Counted from the first letter of the stretch, positions 1-7,295 are shown. The stretch: 34,313 nt of DNA from Rhodococcus sp. IEGM 1379 (GCF_030056815.1 NZ_JASHKR010000048.1:1-34313), one strand, 5' to 3'. The notes: a model not told the origin generated them from the letters alone. Made by a program: numbers and translations.

Positions 1-2
1 CG

Positions 3-236
3 CTCATCGTCGACGACGACGACGAGCTGTACGCGATCACCTCGGGCGGCGGCGTTATTCGTACCGCAGCCAAGCAGGTTCGTAAGGCCGGACGCCAGAC
101 CAAGGGTGTCCGTCTGATGAACCTCGGCGACGGCGACACCTTGCTCGCAATTGCGCGCAACGCCGACGAACCCGAAGAGATTGCTGCCGAGAACACCGAC
201 AGCGCAGACAATGCCGATGGAGCTAAGGAGTCTTAG
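3..236 (+). CDS. gyrA: DNA gyrase subunit A, C-terminal end (partial)
   Basis: The window opens inside a reading frame that encodes 77 residues before a TAG stop. The residues (LIVDDDDELYAITSGGG, then RKAGRQTKGVRLMNLGDGD) match the last blade of the GyrA C-terminal beta-pinwheel, which wraps DNA. They are followed by an acidic tail rich in Glu, Asp and Ala, as in other actinobacterial GyrA proteins. GyrA with GyrB introduces negative supercoils in DNA. The stop codon overlaps the GTG of the next gene by one base, so the DUF3566 gene is probably cotranscribed and translationally coupled. The gyrA, DUF3566, tRNA-Ile, tRNA-Ala order is the standard Corynebacteriales arrangement, which supports the call. 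Only the 3' end is present, so catalytic residues cannot be checked. Confidence 0.92.
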   Translation, partial: LIVDDDDELYAITSGGGVIRTAAKQVRKAGRQTKGVRLMNLGDGDTLLAIARNADEPEEIAAENTDSADNADGAKES

Positions 237-1543
237 TGAGCACTCCCAACCAGCCGGGCAGTGACCAGAAGAGCGAGAGCACTTCCGGTTCGACGCCACC
301 GAAGCCGGAGCAGGTAACTGCTCCGGCGGGTGCCGGGGGCTCTAAGCCCCTGGCCGACGCCAAGCCCGACGGGCCTACTGCCGGCGCCAAGGCACCGGTA
401 GAAAAGCAGGCTGCGCCTGTGGCGGACAAGCCTATGGCGCCTGTGGCAGACAAGTCAGCTGCGCCGTTGGCTGGGAAGCCGGCAGCGGCGGGTGCAGAGA
501 AGAGTTCTTCTTCCGTACCCGCGGCCGCCGCGTCGAAGGCTCCCGAAGCCCCGAAGGCTCCCGAGGCTCAGATAGCTCAGGCTCGTGGCAATCAGGCTCC
601 TCCGTGGCAGCGTGGTCAGCAGTCGCCCAAGCAACCGGATCCCCAGCAGCAATCGGGTCCGGCGCAGCAGCGGGAACCTCAGACCAACATCACGCGTCCT
701 GCCGCACCTAGACCTGACGTCAGGAAAGGCCAGCCTGCCCCTGACGTGCGGAAAGGCCAGCCTGCCCCGGCCGCTCAGGCTGGGAAGCCGCAGACCGGTC
801 CAGCGAATCAGCGACCGGCTGACCGTCCTTCTTCCGGTGCGCCGCAGGGTGCAGCGCCGGCAGGCCGTCCGTCCGGCCCACCGCCGGTCCGTCCGGCCGG
901 TCAGCAGACACGGCCGGTGATCACCGGGATCGCCGCACCCAAGGGGCAAAATCTGCCGGCGGGGAATCCTGTTGTGGGAAAACCTGCTGCCGGAAACTCT
1001 GCCGCTGGAAGCTCCAAGGCCCCGGGCCCCAAAGCGAAGGCCGCGGCCATCGACGGTCCGACTCGGCACATCAGTCGTAAGGATCTGCCGAAGGACCTGC
1101 CGGACCTCTCCGAGGCGAAGCATCCTCTGCCACATGCAGCATCGAGTGACAAATCTCACGTAGCTGCTGGACAAGCATCGGATGGGGCGCCGCTGCGGGC
1201 GACTGTGCAGATTCGTCGTATCGATCCGTGGTCCACGCTCAAGATCACATCCGTTATTTCGGTGTCGTTGTTCTTCGTGTGGATGGTGGCTGTGGGCCTC
1301 CTCTACGTCGTTCTCGACGGCATGGGCGTCTGGGACCGCCTGAACAACGCGTTCACGGACATCGTGTCGGATTCGAGCTCGGGTGGACTGGTGACGGCCG
1401 GGCAGGTTTTCGGTTACTCCGCAGTGATCGGTGTGGCCAACATGGTGTTGTTCACGGCGCTCGTCACGATCGGTTCGTTCATTTACAACCTCTGCAGCGA
1501 TCTCGTCGGTGGCGTTGAGGTAACTCTCGCCGACCGTGACTGA
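236..1543 (+). CDS. DUF3566 membrane protein with long disordered N-terminus (Rv0007-like)
   Basis: A 435-residue protein starting at GTG 236, preceded by AAGGAG at 225-230. Residues 1 to about 320 are Ala/Pro/Gln/Lys-rich low complexity, probably disordered and cytoplasmic, with internal repeats (for example two adjacent copies of a nine-residue unit containing DVRKGQPAP). The C-terminal about 110 residues form a DUF3566 domain: RRIDPWSTLKIT leads into a transmembrane helix at about 331-358, an amphipathic stretch follows, and a second helix lies at about 391-420. The family is always found beside gyrA in mycobacteria and relatives. Its function is not established; a role at the membrane near the division/elongation machinery is only inference. 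The one-base overlap with gyrA suggests coupling to gyrase expression. Confidence 0.88.
   Translation: MSTPNQPGSDQKSESTSGSTPPKPEQVTAPAGAGGSKPLADAKPDGPTAGAKAPVEKQAAPVADKPMAPVADKSAAPLAGKPAAAGAEKSSSSVPAAAASKAPEAPKAPEAQIAQARGNQAPPWQRGQQSPKQPDPQQQSGPAQQREPQTNITRPAAPRPDVRKGQPAPDVRKGQPAPAAQAGKPQTGPANQRPADRPSSGAPQGAAPAGRPSGPPPVRPAGQQTRPVITGIAAPKGQNLPAGNPVVGKPAAGNSAAGSSKAPGPKAKAAAIDGPTRHISRKDLPKDLPDLSEAKHPLPHAASSDKSHVAAGQASDGAPLRATVQIRRIDPWSTLKITSVISVSLFFVWMVAVGLLYVVLDGMGVWDRLNNAFTDIVSDSSSGGLVTAGQVFGYSAVIGVANMVLFTALVTIGSFIYNLCSDLVGGVEVTLADRD
714..767 (+). repeat. 27-bp tandem duplication inside the DUF3566 gene
   Basis: Two adjacent 27-bp units (714-740 and 741-767) differ at only two bases and encode two copies of a nine-residue stretch containing DVRKGQPAP. 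The unit is a multiple of three, so copy-number change would keep the frame. It lies in the disordered Pro/Ala-rich region, where length variation between strains would be tolerated. Confidence 0.75.
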
Positions 1544-1558
1544 CCTGCGGAAACGTTG

Positions 1559-1597
1559 CCCCACCGGACCCGTTTTGGTGTTGCGGGACCGGTGGGG
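1559..1597 (+). terminator. Terminator after the gyrA-DUF3566 operon
   Basis: CCCCACCGG (1559-1567) pairs perfectly with CCGGTGGGG (1589-1597). Inside, CCCG (1569-1572) pairs with CGGG (1584-1587) across an A-A mismatch. It lies 15 bases after the DUF3566 stop and is followed by a short T-containing stretch (TAATCTTT). It is likely to end gyrase-operon transcription before tRNA-Ile. Confidence 0.65.
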
Positions 1598-1603
1598 TAA
1601 TCT
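1575..1603 (+). promoter_or_regulatory. Candidate promoter of tRNA-Ile, overlapping the terminator
   Basis: TTGGTG (1575-1580) and TAATCT (1598-1603) are separated by exactly 17 bases, as for a housekeeping sigma promoter. The predicted transcription start would be near 1611, seven bases before the mature tRNA. The -35 lies in the loop of the upstream terminator hairpin. This is pattern matching only. Confidence 0.4.
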
Positions 1604-1617
1604 TTGGACCGGTTCAG

Positions 1618-1691
1618 GGGCCTATAGCTCAGGTGGTTAGAGCGCTTTACTGATAATGAAGAGGTCGGAGGTTCAAGTCCTCCTAGGCCCA
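1618..1691 (+). tRNA. tRNA-Ile (anticodon GAT)
   Basis: A 74-nt cloverleaf. Acceptor GGGCCTA (1618-1624) pairs with TAGGCCC (1684-1690), with discriminator A1691. The D-arm begins TAGCTCAGGTGG, the anticodon loop CTGATAA reads GAT, and the T-arm contains GGTTCAAGTCC. The 3' CCA is not encoded. tRNA-Ile(GAT) just downstream of gyrA is conserved in mycobacteria and relatives. Confidence 0.97.
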
Positions 1692-1719
1692 CTCCTTGTG
1701 CCGAAGAAGGGTTGCTGGA

Positions 1720-1830
1720 ATGAAGGTTTTCCTGCTTGTCGGGGCCGGCGTTCTGGTGTCTCTCGTAGTCACCAAGCTGATCAAAAGTCGGCGCGGAGGC
1801 AATGTTTGGCACGATTTGGAAACAGGATAG
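1720..1830 (+). CDS. DLW-39-type micropeptide
   Basis: A 36-residue ORF between tRNA-Ile and tRNA-Ala. It starts at ATG 1720 behind a GAAGAAGG purine-rich ribosome site nine bases upstream. The product starts MKVFLLVGAGVLVSLVVTKL, a single hydrophobic N-terminal helix, followed by a basic patch (KSRRGG) and a short tail NVWHDLETG. Size, position and layout fit the actinobacterial DLW-39 family, small proteins with an N-terminal helix, a basic middle and a conserved aspartate-leucine-tryptophan near the end. Here the triplet reads Asn-Val-Trp, so only the Trp is kept. Function is unknown. The product may be a membrane-anchored micropeptide. The last codons overlap the candidate promoter of tRNA-Ala. 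Confidence 0.72.
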   Translation: MKVFLLVGAGVLVSLVVTKLIKSRRGGNVWHDLETG

Positions 1831-1844
1831 AACATAGGTACTCT
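1816..1844 (+). promoter_or_regulatory. Candidate promoter of tRNA-Ala
   Basis: TTGGAA (1816-1821), a 17-base spacer and TACTCT (1839-1844) predict a transcript start near 1851, about 16 bases before the mature tRNA. The -35 element lies inside the end of the DLW-39-type gene. Pattern evidence only. Confidence 0.45.
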
Positions 1845-1866
1845 GACTCCGGTCGGAAAACCGAAC

Positions 1867-1939
1867 GGGGCCTTAGCTCAGTTGGTAGAGCGCTGCCTTT
1901 GCAAGGCAGATGTCAGGAGTTCGAATCTCCTAGGCTCCA
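1867..1939 (+). tRNA. tRNA-Ala (anticodon TGC)
   Basis: A 73-nt cloverleaf. Acceptor GGGGCCT (1867-1873) pairs with AGGCTCC (1932-1938), including the G3:U70 wobble that is the identity element of alanine tRNAs. Discriminator is A1939. The anticodon loop TTTGCAA reads TGC and the T-arm contains the GTTCGAATC core. The CCA end is not encoded. Confidence 0.97.
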
Positions 1940-1960
1940 CAGTGAAATAGATTGAAAGAA

Positions 1961-1994
1961 AACACCCGCCCGGGAAACCGGGAGGGTGTTTTTG
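1961..1994 (+). terminator. Terminator after tRNA-Ala
   Basis: AACACCC (1961-1967) pairs with GGGTGTT (1984-1990), with an inner CCCGG-GAAA-CCGGG hairpin, followed by a T run (TTTTTG). A classical intrinsic terminator 21 bases after the tRNA. Confidence 0.85.
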
Positions 1995-2030
1995 TATGCC
2001 TGGGCCCGTATGCCTGGGCCCGTATGCCTG
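1995..2030 (+). repeat. 14-bp tandem repeat (two and a half copies)
   Basis: The unit TATGCCTGGGCCCG is repeated exactly at 1995-2008 and 2009-2022 and begins a third time (TATGCCTG, 2023-2030). It follows the tRNA-Ala terminator directly. No function is apparent. Confidence 0.8.
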
Positions 2031-2040
2031 CCCCGCCATC

Positions 2041-2091
2041 GAGCGAACGCCACATCCATCGCCTTAGGTGCGCCGAAAGGTACGTTCGCTC
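2041..2091. repeat. Intergenic inverted repeat
   Basis: GAGCGAACG (2041-2049) is exactly inverted as CGTTCGCTC (2083-2091), around a 33-base core that contains a GGTGCGCC stretch. No ORF of merit spans it, so 1940-2230 holds only the terminator, the tandem repeat, this element and a promoter. It has the look of a dispersed intergenic palindrome, but no second copy exists in this window. Confidence 0.4.
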
Positions 2092-2218
2092 TGCCGCTGT
2101 GGCGAGCGCAGGCGAAGAAATAGCCCAATGCCCAGGGCTATGGTCGACAAGAGCTCTATCTGGCTCTCTGGGCGAACCGGACGTCCGGGTGGCGAGGCGG
2201 TGGCTGCGGTTTTCAGCA

Positions 2219-2224
2219 TACGAT
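2219..2224 (+). promoter_or_regulatory. -10 element for a probably leaderless transcript
   Basis: TACGAT (2219-2224) fits the actinobacterial TANNNT -10 and lies so that the A of ATG 2231 would be the +1 base. No Shine-Dalgarno sequence precedes that ATG, which is consistent with leaderless translation of the hydrolase gene. Confidence 0.45.
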
Positions 2225-2230
2225 TCCCGC

Positions 2231-3898
2231 ATGAAACCTGTGTGGGACCGCCTGCGCCGATACTTCGGGACATTGCATCCCGTCGGCCTCGCCTTTGCTC
2301 TGGTCTTTTTTGTGTGGTCGATGACGCCGTCATTGCTTCCGCGTGCCTGGTATTTGCAGGGCGTTGCAACGGGCATCTCCTTGGCGATGGGTTACGCACT
2401 CGGAACTCTGATCGCATGGATGGTCCGCAAGTGTGGCGTGGAACCCAAGTGGTCGGAGCGGACGAAGAAGATCGCGTGGTGGGTCATGGCGGCCGCAGCG
2501 GTGATTCTGGTCCCGTTGTTCCTGGTTCTCGGGTCATGGTGGCAGCAGATCGTCCGGGATCTGGTGGCGATGCCGCCTGCCAATCAGGCGAACTACCTCC
2601 TGGTCTTGATCATTTCGTTGTTCATCTGGTTCATCCTGCTCGAGGCGGCACGGGGCCTCCGCTTCACCACCAATCGTTTGACGCAGGTTGCTCTGCGATT
2701 TGTGCCCAAGGAGGCGGCGAAGGTCGCCAGCCTCGTCGTTGTGTTCGCCTTCGGCTTCTTCGTCATCAACGGTGCGCTGTACAACGGGTTGATCGCCTTT
2801 GCGAACTGGAGTTTCTCAGGTGCGGACAACGAGACACCCGACGGCATCGAGCAGCCTCTGATTGCCGAGCGCAGTGGTTCGCCTATGTCACCGGAAGCCT
2901 GGGACACCCTGGGGCAGGAGGGGCGCACTTTCATGGGTAGCGGGCCCACTGCTGAAGAGATTTCGCAGTTGACCGGGCGTGAGGCGAAACAACCGATCCG
3001 GGTGTACGCCGGACGTGAGTCCTCGGATTCGATTCGTGGTGTCGCAGACCGTGTGGTGGCGGAATTGAAGCGCACCGGCGGATTCGATCGTGGAACGTTG
3101 GCTGTGGTGACGACGACCGGTCGCGGTTGGGTCAACGAGGATGTGGCGTCGTCGTTCGAGTACGTCGAGGACGGCAACACGGCTATCGCGTCGATGCAGT
3201 ATTCGTTCCTGCCGAGTCCGTTGGCTTTCATTGCGGACCGTGAGACTCCCCAGGTTGCCGGCCGCGCACTGTTCAACGCGGTGTTTGCCGAGTGGATCGA
3301 CATGCCTGTCGAGACGCGTCCCAAGCTTGTCGTGTTCGGCGAGAGCCTCGGTTCCTACGGTGGGCAGGCAGCTTTTGCCGGTGCCCAGGACATGATGACT
3401 CGGGTCGACGGCGCGCTGTGGGTGGGTACACCCAACTTCACGACGCAGTGGCAGGAAATTACCAACGACCGTGATTCGGGTTCGCGTGAGATTCTTCCCG
3501 TGATCGACGGTGGCCAGACGATCCGCTTTGCGGCGGACCCCGAAGACCTCGAATTGAAGGCTGACTGGGAAGACGATCGAATCGTCTACTGGCAGCACGC
3601 AAGTGATCCGATTACCTGGTGGTCTTTCGACCTTCTGTTCCACAAGCCGGATTGGTTGCGGGAGAAGCCGGAGGGTCGTGACGTCGATCCAGGGATGACG
3701 TGGATTCCGTTGGTGACGTTCTGGCAGGTCACCCTGGACATGGTGTTCTCGGCGGATGTTCCGTCTGGTCACGGGCATAATTACGGCGAAGACGCGGCGG
3801 ATATGTGGGCGAATATCTTGCATCCAGCAACGTGGACGCCGGAGAACACAAACCAGTTGCGCGCGATCCTGACAACAAATGTGGAGCCCACCAAGTAG
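2231..3898 (+). CDS. Membrane-anchored alpha/beta hydrolase (Abhydrolase_9 family)
   Basis: A 555-residue protein. The N-terminal about 200 residues hold four or more hydrophobic helices (for example around VGLAFALVFFVW, WWVMAAAAVILVPLF, LLVLIISLFIWFILL and VASLVVVFAFGFFVI), matching the membrane N-terminus that accompanies Abhydrolase_9. The C-terminal domain has the nucleophile elbow GESLGSYGG, with Ser at about residue 372, followed by a substrate-lid region rich in Trp. Family members are actinobacterial membrane esterase/lipase-like proteins of unknown substrate. The frame is open further upstream, to a TTG at 1952. That longer start would run through the tRNA-Ala terminator and adds low-quality sequence, so ATG 2231 is chosen, with a -10 element placed for a leaderless transcript. 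It is a stand-alone transcription unit before the secreted lipase. Confidence 0.8.
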   Translation: MKPVWDRLRRYFGTLHPVGLAFALVFFVWSMTPSLLPRAWYLQGVATGISLAMGYALGTLIAWMVRKCGVEPKWSERTKKIAWWVMAAAAVILVPLFLVLGSWWQQIVRDLVAMPPANQANYLLVLIISLFIWFILLEAARGLRFTTNRLTQVALRFVPKEAAKVASLVVVFAFGFFVINGALYNGLIAFANWSFSGADNETPDGIEQPLIAERSGSPMSPEAWDTLGQEGRTFMGSGPTAEEISQLTGREAKQPIRVYAGRESSDSIRGVADRVVAELKRTGGFDRGTLAVVTTTGRGWVNEDVASSFEYVEDGNTAIASMQYSFLPSPLAFIADRETPQVAGRALFNAVFAEWIDMPVETRPKLVVFGESLGSYGGQAAFAGAQDMMTRVDGALWVGTPNFTTQWQEITNDRDSGSREILPVIDGGQTIRFAADPEDLELKADWEDDRIVYWQHASDPITWWSFDLLFHKPDWLREKPEGRDVDPGMTWIPLVTFWQVTLDMVFSADVPSGHGHNYGEDAADMWANILHPATWTPENTNQLRAILTTNVEPTK

Positions 3899-3978
3899 TT
3901 GAAAGTGGTTGCAGTACACCAATTTAAGTGAGAAACCTTATCGGGCTGACCGAAATGAGGTATATGTTACCCTGCGTT

Positions 3979-4000
3979 CACTGTGTGTCAGACCACAGTG
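3979..4000. promoter_or_regulatory. Operator-like inverted repeat before the lipase gene
   Basis: CACTGTG (3979-3985) and its exact inverse CACAGTG (3994-4000) flank eight bases, about 20 bases before the lipase start and just after a TATATG/TATGTT -10-like stretch (3961-3968). It could be a regulator site or a 5'-UTR hairpin. The base pattern alone cannot decide. Confidence 0.35.
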
Positions 4001-4020
4001 CACATCGACGTGGGGAGAAC

Positions 4021-5304
4021 GTGAACGTGAAAAGCCCAATGTGGTGGGCCGCCGGCATATCCGTTGCAGCACTGGTTGTCAGTGCTGCAACGGCGCCGTT
4101 CGCGGTGGCGGAACCAGCGGATTTCTACACTCCGCCGACGGAATCGCCGGCTGGAAGCAACGGCGATCTCATCAAAGCGGAGCCGATGCCCTTGATACTG
4201 AGTGTGCCCGGAAGCAATGGTCCGTGGCCGGCGACCGCCACCAAGATCATGTACCGCAGCGAGGACGCCATAGGCGCTCCCGTCGCAGTCACCGGCACCT
4301 ACCTCGAGCCGACCAACCCGTGGACCGGACAGGGGGTGCGTCCACTGGTTGCCGTAGCTGTGGGGACACATGGGCAAGGCGACCAGTGTGCGCCGTCCAA
4401 GCTGTTCAATACCGGACTCGAGTATCAGTTCCCGACCGACGTGATGATCGGCTACGAGTCGATCTGGGTAAACGCGTTGCTGCTCAACGGCATTGCCGTC
4501 GTCGTGACGGATTACGACGGCCTGGGAACTCCCGGCGATCACACCTACGTGAACCGAGCGGCTGAGGCCCATGCGGTTCTGGATTCGGTGCGTGCCGCGC
4601 AACAATTGCCCAATGCCAGTATCTCGGGCAATGGTCCCGTCGGCCTGTGGGGTTACTCGCAGGGTGGTGGAGCTGCTGCTGCTGCAACGGAATTGAAGCC
4701 GTCGTACGCGCCGGAACTTGATCTGAAGGGCACGTATGCGGGTGCTCCGCCGGCCGATCTGGCGGCAACGCTGGCGCAGGTCGACGGCACGTTCCTCACC
4801 GGTGTGATCGGATACGCGCTCAACGGAATTCTGGCTCAGTACCCGGAGGTTGAACCGCTGCTTGATGCAGAGATCAACGATCGCGGTCGGCAGATGCTGG
4901 CAGCGACCAAGAATCAGTGCGTCGCGGAGACGGGATTGGCATTTGGATTCCAGAAGTCTTCGAGTTTCACCAAGTCCGGTGAATCGTTGTCGACGGTCCT
5001 TGCGCGCCTGCCACTTGCGCAGGAAATCCTGGACGAGCAGAAGATCGGCCATCTGACTCCGACGTCACCGGTCTTGATTCAGCATGGTCGCTCCGACGAC
5101 ATAGTTCCGTTCGGTCAAGGGCAGGAACTTGCCCGCGACTGGTGCAACAACGGTGCGACAGTACAGTTTTCGGTGAACGAATTGCCCCCGATCATTCCGG
5201 GAATGGCGATAAACCATGCCACTCCCTATCTGACGGGAACCTCGGAATCTGTCGGCTACATGATCGATCGATTCAAAAACGTTCCGGCACCGTCCAACTG
5301 CTGA
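4021..5304 (+). CDS. Secreted triacylglycerol lipase (LIP family)
   Basis: A 427-residue exported hydrolase. GTG 4021 follows GGGGAGA (4012-4018); a second in-frame GTG at 4027 has roomier spacing and is an equally good start. An N-terminal signal peptide (hydrophobic stretch WWAAGISVAALVVSAA, cleavage after AVA before EP) directs it outside. The mature part is the secretory lipase family (PF03583): nucleophile elbow GYSQGG with Ser at about residue 213, acid in GRSDDIVPF and His in NHATPY near the C-terminus. The family hydrolyses acylglycerols and is abundant in lipid-degrading rhodococci and nocardiae. A longer frame back to 3928 has no ribosome site and would bury the signal peptide, so it is rejected. 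The gene ends at a strong hairpin shared with the converging cwsA gene. Confidence 0.87.
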   Translation: MNVKSPMWWAAGISVAALVVSAATAPFAVAEPADFYTPPTESPAGSNGDLIKAEPMPLILSVPGSNGPWPATATKIMYRSEDAIGAPVAVTGTYLEPTNPWTGQGVRPLVAVAVGTHGQGDQCAPSKLFNTGLEYQFPTDVMIGYESIWVNALLLNGIAVVVTDYDGLGTPGDHTYVNRAAEAHAVLDSVRAAQQLPNASISGNGPVGLWGYSQGGGAAAAATELKPSYAPELDLKGTYAGAPPADLAATLAQVDGTFLTGVIGYALNGILAQYPEVEPLLDAEINDRGRQMLAATKNQCVAETGLAFGFQKSSSFTKSGESLSTVLARLPLAQEILDEQKIGHLTPTSPVLIQHGRSDDIVPFGQGQELARDWCNNGATVQFSVNELPPIIPGMAINHATPYLTGTSESVGYMIDRFKNVPAPSNC

Positions 5305-5316
5305 CGGAGCACTGAA

Positions 5317-5347
5317 AAGCCCCGGAACACTTGGTGTTCCGGGGCTT
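5317..5347. terminator. Bidirectional terminator between lipase and cwsA
   Basis: A 14-bp perfect stem, AAGCCCCGGAACAC (5317-5330) against GTGTTCCGGGGCTT (5334-5347), with a three-base loop. It lies between two converging genes with A residues before and T residues after, and so can act in both directions. Confidence 0.85.
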
Positions 5348-5358
5348 CTGGCAACAGG

Positions 5359-5709
5359 TTATGCGGTTTTCTCGTCGATGCGTGGAGGTGTCGACGCCAC
5401 CGGCGGATGCTCGCGTCGACGGCTCTTGTAGAACACCGCGCCGCCGATCACCGCAACACCGGCGACCACGAAAACGGCGAGACGCTTACGTCCGCGAGGC
5501 TTTTCCACCCGCTCGCTCCGGGCTGCCGACTTGGACGGGATTGCCTTGGCGCATTCGACGCCCTTCTTGGCTGCCGCAGCGCCCTGGCGGCCCAGGAACA
5601 GTCCGATCTGGCCGGCGCCCCGTGCCACCGACTTCGCGACAACGGCGGCGCAACGCCGAGCATCGGTGGTGGGCAGCTGCGTGCTGATGGACTCGGTCAC
5701 TCGTGTCAT
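5359..5709 (-). CDS. cwsA: CwsA-like cell wall/division membrane protein
   Basis: A 116-residue protein (start ATG at 5709). It has a polar N-terminal part (TESISTQLPTTDARRCAAVVAKSVARGAGQIG), a basic linker (SARSERVEKPRGRKR), one transmembrane helix (LAVFVVAGVAVIGGAVFY) and a short basic tail. Size, topology and position directly before ppiA match Rv0008c/CwsA, which in mycobacteria interacts with CrgA and Wag31 and supports pole growth and septation. Sequence conservation in this family is low, so the call leans on context. An in-frame GTG at 5739 would add ten residues, but ATG 5709 gives the better family-like start. Confidence 0.72.
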   Translation of the reverse strand: MTRVTESISTQLPTTDARRCAAVVAKSVARGAGQIGLFLGRQGAAAAKKGVECAKAIPSKSAARSERVEKPRGRKRLAVFVVAGVAVIGGAVFYKSRRREHPPVASTPPRIDEKTA

Positions 5710-5790
5710 GACTTCACTGTGCCACAGGCGTCGGAGCACAGTTTGCGAACGGATTCAGCGGGGCGGCATCCATGAAAACCCAGACAATGG

Positions 5791-5796
5791 CACGAT
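5791..5796 (+). promoter_or_regulatory. -10-like element placed for leaderless ppiA
   Basis: CACGAT (5791-5796) keeps the A2 and T6 of the -10 consensus and is spaced so that GTG 5803 would be the +1 codon. No Shine-Dalgarno sequence precedes that start. A second -10-like GACAAT lies at 5783-5788. Confidence 0.3.
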
Positions 5797-5802
5797 GGTG
5801 GG

Positions 5803-6330
5803 GTGACTTCAACTCATCAGACCGCAACCGCAACGCTGCACACGAACCGCGGCGACATCAAGATCGCTCTGTTCGGCAACCATGCGCCGAAGACCGTCGA
5901 GAACTTCGTCGGCCTCGCCGACGGCTCGAAAGAGTACAAGACCGAGAACGCATCCGGTACCAAGACCGGCCCGTTCTACGACGGCGCAGTCTTCCACCGT
6001 GTCATCGACGGCTTCATGATCCAGGGTGGCGACCCCACCGGAACCGGCCGCGGCGGCCCGGGCTACCAGTTCGGCGACGAGTTCCACCCGGAACTGCAGT
6101 TCGACCGCTCCTACCTGCTCGCTATGGCAAACGCCGGCCCGGGCACCAACGGCTCGCAGTTCTTCATCACCGCGGGCCCGACGCCGCACCTCAACCGCAA
6201 GCACTCCATCTTCGGTGAAGTTATCGACGAAGAGTCCCGCAAGGTTGTCGACGCCATCTCCACCACCGCTGTCGATCGTTCCGATCGTCCGGTCGAGCCC
6301 GTCGTCATCAACAGCATCACCATCTCCTGA
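5803..6330 (+). CDS. ppiA: Peptidyl-prolyl cis-trans isomerase A (cyclophilin)
   Basis: A 175-residue cytoplasmic cyclophilin, full length for the family, with no signal peptide. It catalyses cis/trans isomerisation of Xaa-Pro bonds in protein folding. The core motifs are intact: [19 protein letters not shown] with catalytic Arg66 and Gln74, [16 protein letters not shown] with Phe120, and [11 protein letters not shown]. The position of the cyclosporin-binding Trp is His129, as in the mycobacterial enzyme I recall, so drug affinity should be lower than for human CypA. The GTG start has no ribosome site and probably heads a leaderless transcript. The rhomboid gene follows after 17 bases and is likely cotranscribed. 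Confidence 0.95.
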   Translation: MTSTHQTATATLHTNRGDIKIALFGNHAPKTVENFVGLADGSKEYKTENASGTKTGPFYDGAVFHRVIDGFMIQGGDPTGTGRGGPGYQFGDEFHPELQFDRSYLLAMANAGPGTNGSQFFITAGPTPHLNRKHSIFGEVIDEESRKVVDAISTTAVDRSDRPVEPVVINSITIS

Positions 6331-6347
6331 ACAGGTAAACAACGAAG

Positions 6348-7295
6348 ATGACTAACCCCGGTTGGGGCGGCGGTGCGAGTGAGGGCATCCCGCCCCAACC
6401 GCGGTGCGTCCGCCATCAAGATCGACCCACGTCGCTTTCCTGCAATCGTTGTGGCCGCCCGGCGTGCCCGGATTGCCTCCGTGATGCTGCGGTGGGTTAC
6501 CAATGTGTTGACTGTGTAGCTGCCGGTCAACGCGATATCCGTTCCGTGCGCGGTGTTGCTGGCAATACGGTCAGCCAGACGCCGCCGGTGCCGGTTGTGA
6601 CGTACACGCTGATGGGCCTGAACGTCCTGGCCTTCCTTGCGACGCTCGTCCAGTCACGCAGCATCATGAACAATCAGGTCGGCTCGTCGATTTTTGCGGA
6701 CTGGGCCCTCAATCCCGGGCTGGTCGCCAGCGGCGAGTGGTTCCGGTTGATCGGTTCGGGCTTCCTGCATTTCGGGATCCTGCATCTGGCCGTCAACATG
6801 TATGCGCTCTACATCCTGGGCCGCGATACCGAAATCGTGATGGGCCGTTCCCGGTACATCAGCGTCTACCTGGTGTCGTTGCTCGGCGGCAGCGCGTCGG
6901 TGATGGCATTTCAGCCCGTGTTCTCCGGCGGCGCGGCCAGTTGGACGGCCGGTGCGTCTGGTGCAATTTTCGGGATCATGGGCGCGCAGGCAGTGATCCT
7001 GCTGCGCCTGCGTCGTAGCCCGGTGCCGATCATCTCGGTGATCGCGATCAACGTGATCATCAGTATTTCGTTGCCCGGTATCTCGTTCTGGGGTCATGCG
7101 GGTGGGCTTCTTGCGGGCGCTGCGGCCACCGCAGCGTTCCTGTACGCCCCGCAGTGGCTCGGCGCCGCTCAGGACCGGGAAAAGTCCGTAAGGATCGGCT
7201 GGATCGGTTTGGGGGCCGTAACCGTGGTCATGTTCGGAATCGTCGTGATGCGCGTCGTACAGCTGCGGGAGCAGTACCCCTTCCTTACGGTTTAG
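6348..7295 (+). CDS. Rhomboid intramembrane serine protease with N-terminal zinc finger
   Basis: A 315-residue protein. Residues 20-56 form a B-box-like zinc-binding module (Cys20, His23, Cys32, Cys35, Cys40, Cys43, Cys53, Cys56). From about residue 83 it is a polytopic rhomboid domain with the HLAVNMYALYILG helix, catalytic Ser204 in GASGAIFG and catalytic His250 in WGHAGG. Rhomboids cleave transmembrane helices of substrate proteins within the bilayer; the substrate here is unknown. The zinc finger plus rhomboid layout next to ppiA is common in actinobacteria. The gene starts 17 bases after ppiA and ends facing the PH-domain gene. Confidence 0.93.
   Translation: MTNPGWGGGASEGIPPQPRCVRHQDRPTSLSCNRCGRPACPDCLRDAAVGYQCVDCVAAGQRDIRSVRGVAGNTVSQTPPVPVVTYTLMGLNVLAFLATLVQSRSIMNNQVGSSIFADWALNPGLVASGEWFRLIGSGFLHFGILHLAVNMYALYILGRDTEIVMGRSRYISVYLVSLLGGSASVMAFQPVFSGGAASWTAGASGAIFGIMGAQAVILLRLRRSPVPIISVIAINVIISISLPGISFWGHAGGLLAGAAATAAFLYAPQWLGAAQDREKSVRIGWIGLGAVTVVMFGIVVMRVVQLREQYPFLTV

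Noticed and set aside
455-1564. Minus-strand 369-residue Arg-rich frame opposite the DUF3566 gene
   Set aside because: The composition is typical of an antisense shadow in GC-rich DNA, and the plus-strand gene is family-supported.
1952-2230. 93-residue N-terminal extension of the hydrolase from a TTG start
   Set aside because: It would begin before the tRNA-Ala terminator and encodes sequence across the repeat; ATG 2231 has a matching -10.
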